From assembly GCA_031308135.1 (NCBI GenBank), contig JAHLJT010009419.1, positions 33,527,540 through 33,591,539 of the forward strand: DNA of 64,000 bases, given 5' to 3'. Under the pieces are notes generated by a model that was given only the letters and a program-made list of their open reading frames with translations, ran no database searches and had not been told where the DNA came from. Made by a program: the position numbers and the translations under genes. How positions within the stretch are numbered: the stretch's first letter is position 1; each line of letters begins with the position of its first letter. The DNA comes from Acheta domesticus. Lineage: Eukaryota > Arthropoda > Insecta > Orthoptera > Gryllidae. Shown one piece after another: positions 37,201-49,200 of this stretch.

Positions 37201-40200
37201 GAACTGGTACGAACCCATGGTTTCACCACCACCTCAATTAATAAAAAAATAGTCCGCAACCAGGTTTTAATTGTGGCCTTTGAGGCCCTGAAAGTTGGTC
37301 ATTCCTGGCCTAGAGCATGCATTGTCTAGGACACCGAAGTGTGAGGTAGCTAAGAGTCCCTTTCTATTGATAATTTGCTTAGGTGGGCGCGTTATATTTG
37401 CCCTCAAAAAGTGTGCTGGTGATACACATGAAACGAGTCTATTTAGGTAAGGTAAACACGTTCTACAACTTATCTCGTGATTTATTTTTTGAAGAGGGGC
37501 GCCGCCCTTGAGTCTTGAATGTGTAGCCATCACTATAAACATGTGATGGTAATGAATGAATGGAAATAAAATCTTTAGCGGCCGGTGTCAGTGGTATCGT
37601 GGCTGTCCGAAAGGTGCCGCGTCCTAGGCATGGTTTCTAATGGCGGTCTTAACAGCCAAGATTCTAAATATAATTGAGGTTCAAACTAAAATGTTCAAAT
37701 AAAGCGAAGAGCCTCAACGATGGCTCATGGACAGCGTACTACCTTCCCGCAGTGTGAGTTCGTTTCCCGTCGAGTTCGTTTCCCGGTCGAGACATAAGTA
37801 AAGTTGTAATTTTCCTTTAAAACAGCGGTGTCAAGATCTGCTACTGGTGGCTGTGGCAAGCGTTGTGGCATCGTGCCATGTCACGAGCTTCTCTGCGCAA
37901 CTAGCGTCGGGAAAGGGGAAAATTAGTAACAACGCCGTTTTACAATAGGGATGGCATTGTCTCTGGTGGCGGAGTAATGAACTGCGGGGAGGGGCGATTT
38001 CGGCACTCGTGCAACGGACTCCCGCTCGTGGTATCGATCTTAACAACACTGCTTTAAAATCATCCCAGTTTCTGTAGATGTGTGACGAAGAAAAGCTCAG
38101 GCAGGCGGAACTTGGTAGTTACGGTGAAGGGAATACGTCATGTTTGCCACAAATTCTTAACCTCCAAGCATAGGAATTAAACAAGGCCCAGGCATGGGTG
38201 ATATTTTTATCTAGCCGGTAAAGTGGGACGAACGACCCAAAATGAGGGTGAATACAAGTGAATGATCTTGGCTGTCAGGGTGACACCGCGGCAACCTAGC
38301 CTTCGACGCGGCGTCACCCGGACAGTCAAGATCATTCACATGACTCCGGTCGCGGAAGACTACGACTTCATACGACCCAAATACAGAAGGCCCATTCACA
38401 ATGCAGACGTAAACATAAGCGTAACGCACTGACATAAACTTAAACATAAGAGATAGACTGAAGCATTTACAATGTACAACATAAGCGTAAGCAAAGATTT
38501 TCTATTTTCTGTGGGCCATTCTAGTTACTATTGGTTGGATGTGAGAATCTAAATTTTATATATGTTGAAATTTTGTTTTAAGTATGCATGTTCATATAAA
38601 CATACATTACATATATAAACATGTACGTATATACTGTGGCACAACAGCTCTTTACGAGCCTAAGCCTACCAGCGGCGTCTCGCCCTTGCGGCCATGAGTT
38701 GGGTTAGGTTAGGTTAGGTATTTTAATTTCAATAAAAATTCAAACTAAATGGTACTACTATGAATATTACAACGAAACTAAACTACAAAAAGATCGTACG
38801 CTACAAAAGGGAAACCGTCGAAAATCAACCAAGCAATTTGAAAAACAAGTCTTCCGTTCGATCTATCGACTTCGATCCTATTTCGATACTCGATTTTGAG
38901 TTAAACGTACTGTGATTGGTTCATTTCTTATTTCTGACATAAGCATAAGCACAGAAGCTTGAAGCTTGCAAGCTTTTAAGTTAACGTCTTATGCGTTATG
39001 TTTATGCGAAAGCATTGTGAATGAGTCCGCTTATAAACGTTGTCCTAATTTTTATGTTAACGCTATGCTTATGTATATGTCTGCATTGTGAATGGGCCTA
39101 TACAAATAAAGTGAGCGCGCACTGAGAAGGTTTCGCGCAGAATGTTGCAGGCGCTGCGGGGGCTGGACCCTCGGCGCGTGCACTGCATCGGCCACAGCCT
39201 GGGCGCGCACGTCTGCTCCTTCGTGGCCAAGCAGTTCGGCGGCCTCGGACGCGTCACCGGTAAGTCCCGACTCCCCCCCCCCCTCCTGCGCAAGCGCCCC
39301 AAGGCTGTCCGCGAGAAAAACATTCCGGGTAATCTACCATTTCTTACGGCTACATTGATGCATAAAAGTTTTACAACTACGGCCGTTAGTTTGTAGGAAC
39401 AACTCAATTCAATATAAATCGGACTTAGCAATTTACCGAACAGTTTTATGAGCCTCCATTTTGTAAGGCCGCCCAGTCTGGTTTAATTACGCTAAAACGA
39501 ACATGCACAAACTTCTAGTCCAACAAAAGAAATTCTTAAGAACAGTAGTTACTGCTCTTTAGTATGTAGCGAACACCCAACTCCACAACGAATTCAACCT
39601 GGAACTAATTGATAAGTACATAACACATCTGGCTATTAACTTTTATTATAACCTTCCTCAATTCCCAGCTCTAACACATTTTCCAACTTCCTAAAAATAC
39701 CACTTATGAAACGAGAATCAAAAATAAATTTCCGTTCCACACATTTCTGAAAAAAAGCTGAATTAGATCCATACTGAGGACCCTAAGAGAGAATTCCTCC
39801 CCCTCTGTAATCGCATGTAAGTTTTAAATTTAAGATTAATAAGTGCTGTAGCCGAGTCGGCTAATCATGACAGTGGACCGCAGCAGGTTGTGGTAGACAA
39901 GCTGTATTGATCATGACGCGCCCTTGGTCAAGATATGTGGCGCGGCGGCCGTGACAATGGTGTAGGGGAACCTTGGACACGAACAGGAGGCTCTGCACTT
40001 GTTATAGTGACGAGTAAGATAATAGATAGGAACATATAGAAGTGGATATAGTCGTTGTATTACTAAGTTATTATTTGAATAAAAGAGTATTATAAAGTGG
40101 TAATATTGTTTATTTGTGAGAACTTAACAATAAGTAAGCCTGTACATATGAACAGTAAACTTTCATTTAACAATATATTTTTCAAGAGTAATAAATTTAA

Positions 40201-43200
40201 AAAAAATTAATGAATTTGTTAATGAGGTTTAGATAGGATATTGGTCGATTATTTGGTTTTGGGGTTCATGAGGTAAATATGATGAAGGCATACTTTATTA
40301 ATGAAGTGCTTTTTCCCTCAAAATTGACGCACGGTGAAATGAAATGTGTCCAAGAGGAAGTGGAAGACAGCCTCGGCGTTCCTTTCACGATTCTCTCGAG
40401 CTTTTTGGCATTATTAATGTGTATCAAAACAAAACAAAACAAAACAAACAAACAAACAAAAACAAAAAACAAAAACAAAAAACGCGACGGTGGAGCTACA
40501 CGATGAGGGCGGCCGACTTCGAAATTAATATGTAAAAGTTAACTTCTATTTAATTAGGTATTTCCTGTAGAGTTGTGATTTTAACATTGTATAAGAAGTT
40601 GGCCAGTCTATCAACTGTCATTTTTGTTTTTATGCACCTTTAAATATTTTTGGGGTGTTATCCCGTCATTTGAACTCCGAGAAATACGAAAATATCGGCA
40701 AGAAATGTCTTCCCTAGTAACATACAAAAAGTAATGACACGGTTTAGCCAGAAAATAAGTCCTGCACTTTTGGCTTCGGTCCTATGATTCAATGTGTTGA
40801 CTTTCTTTTCCAAAGGAAAATAAGTTTCACTTTAAAAGGCTAATTTGCAATGTTTGGAGCAATACAGCGCTCGAGTTTTTCCTGCCGTACCAAAAACAGT
40901 GTTTTTGGTTTAGCCCTTAGATTAGTGTGTTAATTATGAAACCTGGTAGAATAACCGGTCTTTCCTTATTACCTGTCGGAACATTCTTCTTAAAAGCATT
41001 TCCATACCTCCAACAAATTGTGATACTGCGTGCACTTCTTTTATAATATATTTTCTTACGGCTCTACGTAGACCGACATACGTCATGTTGAAATCTCTTA
41101 CCTTACTTTAGCAATAACAACAAGCAATCAACAAGTCGCATACTCTCAAGAATATCAATAGTTATGGCCATGCGCCAATGCGTTGTTATGTATATCTGTT
41201 CGTAAGAGTTTCTAAAACTAACTAAATAAATAAAATTTGTGCATGACACGATTAATAATTTTTGTGAGTTCATTCAGCGAATTTTGTGTCACTACTGCGC
41301 TTGGAAGCTATCCTTTCTTTCAAAAATTAGGCAAATTGTAGTAGGCTTATTGACATTAGAAGGGGGTTATAAGAATCTCTACACTCATGGTAGGTTTCAT
41401 ATTGCTTAACCTTCTGGCGGGCACGCGGCAACACTTTGTGCTGCCTTTGTGCTTTTATTGCTCTAAAATTGAGTACGGCTCTCTGACATGTCATAGGGCT
41501 TCAGCATTCTCACTTAGCAACATTCTAAACGAAACGCGAAAATCTTCGTTCCGTTGCCTTCTCCCTATCAGTCGCAAAGAAGATTTGACAATAAAAAAAA
41601 TGCTGACTGCAGCACTCCGTGCTCTACCGCACCCACTCGTGTATGTATTTTTAGTATTCCAAACAAAGATTTTACTTATTCAGATTGTTCGTTTATAAGT
41701 ATTTTCGATCACTGTAAGCAAAATCAAAGATGTTGAAAGTTTTTTTAAATTTTTTTCCTATTACTTCTAGTATTATTTTTGTTTTTCTGTGCTGAAGGGC
41801 CGAAACAAACGAAGAAACCAGGCGTCTTCTTCAGTTAGTAGAAACGGCTTCATGAAAACCAATTGCTGGTTTTCTAAAATTTAAGGACAGTAACCGTTTC
41901 ATTTAATTAATTTGTCTATTTAATAACAATTTTCAAGCTTATTTTTTCTTTGTTATATTTTGTTTTATAAGGTTTTCTGAAACAGTTTTTTTATTATTCT
42001 ATACCTAAAAATATCCACATTTTCGTAATTTACAAAATACATTAACATTAAAAATGTAATGTACAGTTGTGAGATTTTATTCTTGCTTCAATTAAATAAT
42101 AGAAGTTTTGAAAACTTCAGTGCAAAAAACTGTTTTCTCGAGGCAGCATACAGGGCTCATACGCGCCCGCTTATGTGAGTAAAATAGTCACGCCCACCGG
42201 AAGGTTAAACGTGTGTGCCTGCGACAGGGCTGGACCCGGCGCAGCCGTGCTTCCAGCCAGACGACAGCAACATGCGGCTGACGCGGCAGGACGCGCGTTT
42301 CGTCGACGTCATCCACACCAACGGCCGCCCGCTGCTGCGCCTGGGCCTGGGGCTGCCCGACCCACTGGGTAAGTGCATCGTCAAGCAAACGAACGATACA
42401 TTCTGACCACGTTTTAATGGCAAACGGTGTATTCGGCCGCGTCGCACCCGCCTGTGCTTTTAGAAAATGCATAATAAAAAATAAAAAATACATAAATGAC
42501 ATATTTTTATAATTAATACGTGATTGTATATAATCATTCGTATGCATATAGTATAAAACGACGAACAAAATACTAAAGACCTATGTTACCACCTTCAGTT
42601 AGAACGATTAATTAATTCCCGCTTGTATTATATTCATCCTGCTCTAGCAGGAGTCTCGTTTTACGAGTGCTATACGATAACCGACAGCCAGTTATTCACA
42701 AGAAAAGAGTACGACCACATCGCTGTGGAATTTGTGTTGGCTGGCAAAACTTTTTAGTTCTTAAAAGCATTCGTAGATTGCAACAATTTGATTTAGACGT
42801 AATTTTTTTCGTGCGATGTTTTTTCTTTTGCGTATTTGTAAACGTTCTCTCATTACCAAACTACATCGATAGAGATCATTGATGATGTTGAGAAATGTAC
42901 CACAGAATAAAAAACAATATGGTTGTGATACACACTTCTCTTTACTTTATTCAATAGCAAACAAAATTCTTTTTAATAAGAATACTTACGCAGAGAGAAA
43001 TAAAATACCTTCAGAATTTTCTTTTCTTGCAAACTAATTTGAAACATTTTCTGGTATGATATGGATCACAAAACAGCTTGTAACGATAATTATTACAATA
43101 ATTATATAAATATTTATGATTGGAAAGTACATAAATCTGAATTTTTATTGAAACCAATGGGAGAGAAACTCAGCCACCTCCCGGAATATAACATGCACTA

Positions 43201-46200
43201 CATTTACGCTACTAGGTGTACTCAGTCGTTAACGCACCCGCAAACACTAAATATTCTCTCACTGGTATTATGTGACGATTCAATGTCTAGGAAGCGACTG
43301 TTGGTCAGAAAAGATTACGAAGATGAACCGACTTGAGCTCGAACTCGAACGAAACATGTTTTTTGAATAATATAATGTTCAGTATTGGAAACTCGCATTA
43401 CGCCACAGTCCATTACGTTTGCCATCAGCATCTTGTGATTAGATTTTGATGAAGATAATAGGAAAGGAAACAGCAATTAGTATTCCTCCTTTCTGGTACT
43501 AGAACCCGCGTCAGCACATGACAGCCACTGACACTTGTCCGGGTCATGAAAGAATAGGTCATCAACCCATCGTTCTGCCCCAAGGTTGACAATGGGAAAA
43601 GGACCGTGAAGGAGAGATCGCACGGAAAGATCTGGGATGTTGCTCCGGTATTCACCTGGAAGCGACCTGAGCAACCTCGGAAAACCACTGATCAGAACCG
43701 TCGACCTACGACTTCGATCCCGGCAGGAGCCATAAACTCGCTGATGTTGAACACATCCGACAAATCGCCGGCACCTGGCAGGGACCCAAGCTAGGACCTC
43801 CCAATCACTCACATGCTTGAGCCGCTAGGCGTTGCCTTAATGCTCCCTTGATTGATTGATTGATTAGTGTTTCCGAGAGCGTCAACTGCTAAGGGTTGTG
43901 TGTAGTGCTTGTATTTTTTTTATCGCGGGAGGTGGCGGTGATCTTCCTCCTCTGGATGGCGAGGTCCGGCGTCGTTCTACACTTCGTGTAGCGGGGTATT
44001 CCCTAACCAGGTATCTTCCACCAGCGGGGCACCGTCCCAGATGGGACAAGCTATAAGCTCCCGACAAGTGTGGTAGCGCAGTGCATTTAAATGTATGTAA
44101 GATGGGCCTAGGACAAGGAAAAGGAAAGATCGCGCACGGTCTGTGACTCGTTTGTTAGGGTATTGCTTCAGTATTCGCCTGATATTGATCGGAGAAACAA
44201 CGGAAAACTACCGTTCACAGCAGCCGCATGCTGGAATTCTCCTCCAGAAAGCGACTGAATTTGACTTAACAATCTAGCTGGTGTCAAAAATCCATCCGCC
44301 ATCGGGACTCAAATCCTAGAAATTTATAAATAAGAGGTGAGAATAGGACAAAGAGGAAGAAGAAGAGGAAGAAGAGGAAGAAAAGATCGCGTGCGGTCCG
44401 TGGCCCGTTTGTTAGGGTGCTGCTGGTGTTGATCAGAGAAACCACGAAAAGCTGCCTATCAGAGGAGCTGGCCGCTAGAATTCTCCTCCAGACAGTGACT
44501 AAATTCGATCTAGCTAGTGTGGAAATACTTGCCACAACTATCGACTACCTCTCTCAACTCGAACCCTCGGACTTCTCGCTTGGTATTAATTAGTATGTAG
44601 ACAATTATTTAACCAGGAAACTCCGAAAAAAACCCAACAAAGTTAATTCCAAAAAATTATGCAAACCGAAATGGATTTAAAAATTTATTTTTTCCCCTTC
44701 TCCCTTTGTTTTCTGATCACTCTTCCCACAAACACTTTCAAAATAAAATTAATATAAGAACCGACTAACTAGTATCTGATACTCAATTCAAACACATACA
44801 AGACAGTCTATGTAAGGGTCCACAGCAGGATAGATGGCGCTTTCCGAGTCATGTTTGCTGCCTCATCTTGCCTATGCATTTTCTAATGTGAAAAACAGTA
44901 ATGTGCTTCCGAATGAAGCGGAAACTAAATTTGTGTATTTTGCATGAAATTCAGGAACGCAAGATGATTCCAATACATTCAAATGTAACGTTCGTCAATG
45001 TTGAAAAAAACAGAACCGGGAAATCAGGCACACCATTTTCTTGTAAAAAGTGACACTACATTGGTACGGCTCCAAAATGGTTATTCATTTACGTTATATA
45101 AAATTTCGTTTCCCAGGGGAAACTGAATTACAAAGAGTGATGCTACTTTATGCACGGTACAGTGGTCATGTCAGTTTCACTTACTATCAGATAATTTTTT
45201 TCCTTTTAAAAACTTCCTGCATTTTATTTCTGACAAGTTTCATGATTCTCATTACGGCTTCTTTAGTAAAATAATTAAAATCTTTTTATTTCGTAGTTCA
45301 ATCCGAGAAAGTACAGTAAAATCAATCCTTAGCGATGAGCAGTAGTTCATGGGAAGTTAGTGGTGTTACAGAATGTCACAGAGTTTCTCGTAAAAATTAG
45401 TTTCGTAATATCATGAGTCTGGGCTAGCTTTGAGGTGCTGCTGGCAACCTCTTTCCAACTGCTATCTCTCGGCACCTGAAGGTCTGTCAGGGCCTCTCCC
45501 AGGAATTAACACTCCTCTACGGATACTCCCAGTGCAAAGCAACTTATCACCTCCCCCCCGAATATCGCATAGACCTATCACGATCTTGAACCTTTACAAA
45601 TTTGCCAGTAGTATTCCTTGAGCCCACTCGATGCTTGTAACAATGTTCTGGGGGAAGGGGTCTAGTTTCTCAGTTGCACACACAGCAAAATAGGTTTTAT
45701 ATGCACATTTTCATGGAAAAATGTGGAACCGTTTTTGGAGAAAATATCGGAAAATGTGCAAGTTTCTGTTCGTTTTCGCAGAAAATTTTTGAATTTTTGA
45801 GACGTTTCACAAAAAACATAGAACTCACAAATACAAAAAAAATATTTAAAAAATAGTAATGTAAATATTAAATGTGAGAAATATTAAAAAATACATTTGC
45901 TTCACTTATTCCAAATTTAAAAAGTTATTTCAAAATGGTGCTGATGTCATGTTATTCAATGCATTTATCTGTATCGGATCAAATGTTTTAAATAAAATTA
46001 GAGCCGTTTTTCAGAAAATCTTGGTTTCAAAATTGCTCATATTTCACACAAAATCGCACAAAAACTACTAAAATTTTCGATAAACTCTACGTAAAAATAA
46101 TCAAAGAAATAATTGAAGAGAAGAAATTTAATTTAAAGAAGAATCTATGTTTAAATATGTAGTCGTCAAGAATGCCGCAAATATTGGAAACTTTTGCAAT

Positions 46201-49200
46201 TTTCGAAAAGATTTAACAGTGAAAATATGAATCATAGTCCTCCTTACAAAACGTAAGGTCACTTTTACCACTCTGGCCATAAATAACTATTTTATACGAC
46301 TATCTGTTCATTTGTCGTAGATGATGAATTTGATGATGTTTAATTCCTATATTAATTGCTGCTCCAAAACATCGTTATTTATAAAGCCTAATTTCTAATG
46401 CATAGCATTAATCGTTATGACCCAATATTAGTTGAAAACTGCGAGTAGCTGTAAAGCTTTAATCTTTAATTTGGTTACAGGATTTCGTTTTGCCGGTACT
46501 CCTGCAATGGTCATGTCAAATTAAAATCTTTAGAATATTGTATGGTCACAGAATAAGAAGAAGATATAAGAGAAAAGTAAAAGGATAGAAGCAAAACGAA
46601 AAGGAGGAGAAGAAGGAAACGAAAGAGAAGAAAAAGAATGAAAAGACGAAAGAAAAAGAAGTAGAAGACAGTTTTTGACCAAGCTAAAAAAAGTGTGGTT
46701 TGTTTTCACTAACGAATCATGCGCATTTGTATTATTTCTCGCTTATGAAACCCCGGCGTGGCGGTGCTCCTATTGTTTCTACTACAAAATTATTTGGACT
46801 TAAAAATGACTCATTAATATTACTAAACTAATTACAACTCATTTATAAATTTTCCAGTTGAACAAAGTTTGATTTGGCATTATAACAGGCCATACATTCC
46901 CAAACATACTTACAACAGATGCCAATAAAGCAGAACTGGAATGACATTCTGGCCGGAACCGGAGCCAATGTGCCCCTGGTAATAACAATAATTTACCAAC
47001 ATTTTCATAAAATTTATAGCATTCCCATCATGAAACATCTACAGGTACTGGCTTGAGAAATTGGCACCCTGAACCAACTTGATATGAGATATGTACTTTT
47101 TATTTCCATTTCTCTAAGCAATGAAATCTGAGAACCAACGCTTTTCATGATCGTAATTTGATTTAATAGTTCAATTTTAATAATAATTGTTTCCTAATAG
47201 GAGAACACATCTTTTATATCAAATAAAATAAGAGAATTTGTTTAATGAGGAAAAGGAGAGTCAACGCAAGTCATTCACAACTTTGTTGTCAACTAATGAT
47301 TTGTTTGCCCAAAGGACATGCGGACTTCTACCCCAATGGAGGAGGACTGCAGCCTGGGTGTGGTGATGTAGGGAATGTTTTCATTCCTTCAAGTAAGTCA
47401 TATAACATTCACTCTAATTTGAATTAAACTGATATTTTGAAATGATGTTTTAGTACTAAAATAGAAATACAATTGTTTATCCAGTTATCATTCAAAAGTA
47501 GTATTTTCATTTTCAGTGGCAAGGATGGATTTCGTGCTCATGCTGTTCTCAGATAAAAATTGAACCCAGGAAACGCATGAAACTTGGCACGGAGACGTTT
47601 AGGTTTTTAAAAATATGTGTTAAATTTTAATGTATAAATCAGGTGTGAACGATATTCCAAAAGACTCATTCTTGTTCATTGACTCCAGTGTCTGTACAGT
47701 TTTGAAAATACGCAGCTTCGAATTCATCAATTTGTTCGCTCACACTCCATGAGAGTGAGAACTCGAACGAAAAGTAGTGAGAACTGGTAAATAGTTGACG
47801 ACTCTACTCTCTCTAGTTCAACTCCAGTACCGATCCTGTCAAAAGGTGGTTATTGAAGCTGTACTGCTATACTGAAAGGCAGTGAGAAACACGGCAACTT
47901 GAAAAACACCGAAACTTATGCCCGTTAATAAGTGATGTCGATGGCTCAGGCTTCCAGGTTTTCAGCATTCGCTGGGCTGCATTTCCTTATATAGGATGTG
48001 TAATGTTAGGGAAGAAATCGCCGCCATCTTCTCATGAACAAATGTTTCTGAAGTCAATTTGCAGAGAAACGCTTTGTTTCTCTGCAAGCAGTTGTGTGTG
48101 TTTTTCTGCAAGCAGTTTCTTGACATGTTCTGAGGGTAGTTCCAAGTATTGCCCAAGAACAAATATACTTCTTTCCCGGACTTAAAAAAAACAACATAAA
48201 TTTATGAATTAAATGAATTTTGGTGCAAACAACATCACGTCTGTATTACACGCGACCGCGCCCAATTTTAGGCATATCAGAAACTTAGCCTGCCAGCCGG
48301 CCGCCAGTTTTGCAGTGCACTCGCTTTTCACAAATGATATGAATAAACAACAGTCTGCAACGGCGCCTCGTGTTTTGGAAAAGCGCATGTAGTTGCTGTG
48401 ATATACAGGCAGCAACAAAACAGAAAAATTACAACAAAAAACTTCCTATGGGAATATATGCTTCTGAGGCCAAAAAAAAGTAAATTATTAATTTTTACGA
48501 GGAACACGTTATTGTTTCTTTTCCTCCTGAAATTACACTTTCTGTAGTACGAGGAGTTAGGTAATGGTAAACAATTTCTTTAGCACAGTCCCACCAACGA
48601 TCGGTCCTACAAACGAGAGAGAACAATTAATTGAGTAACATAAGCAACTTAAGCCACGTGATTCGATAACCGTTAAATCACTGCAGACTTTGGATAAGAG
48701 TGTAGGTTTGTTTGAATCCTCAAGTACATTCCTTTTTCGTGTATTCACTTGTGTGTGCGCGTGTGCTTGTGCGAGCAGGCGTGCAGCGGACGCTGTGCAG
48801 CCACGGGCGAGCTCACATGTTCTTCATCGAGGCCATCCGGGGCACCAACTGCTCCTTCTGGGGCCGCGCGTGGGACCGCCGCCCGGCCAGGTAAGAGCCC
48901 TGCCGTCATACGGCCACTCGACACCAAAAGAAGAGTGCGACGGAACAACGGGCCACGTGACGCGAGCATTTTGGGGCATCAATCAATGAACATTTTATAT
49001 ATACAGGTGTTCAGGGAGGAAAACATTGTCAAACTGAATAGCGCATCGAGAAGCTATACTTTGGTTTTTCTTTCTTGGCGCACGGGGGGGGGGTGCCAAT
49101 AAAATGGAATATCTCACAGTATTTCGCGTCGTTCTCAGTTGTACCGCTAGGAGTCGCATGATCGCGACTGTATCGAGCAGTGCTGGCGATCATGCAACTT

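Noticed and set aside
38697..38721. Telomere or telomere-proximal sequence
   Set aside because: Only about four GGTTA units inside a transposon; useful as an arthropod hint, not a telomere.
43061..43336. 91-codon plus-strand frame in lipase intron 6
   Set aside because: Composition equals the intron, no motif, and the lipase exons on both sides join without it.
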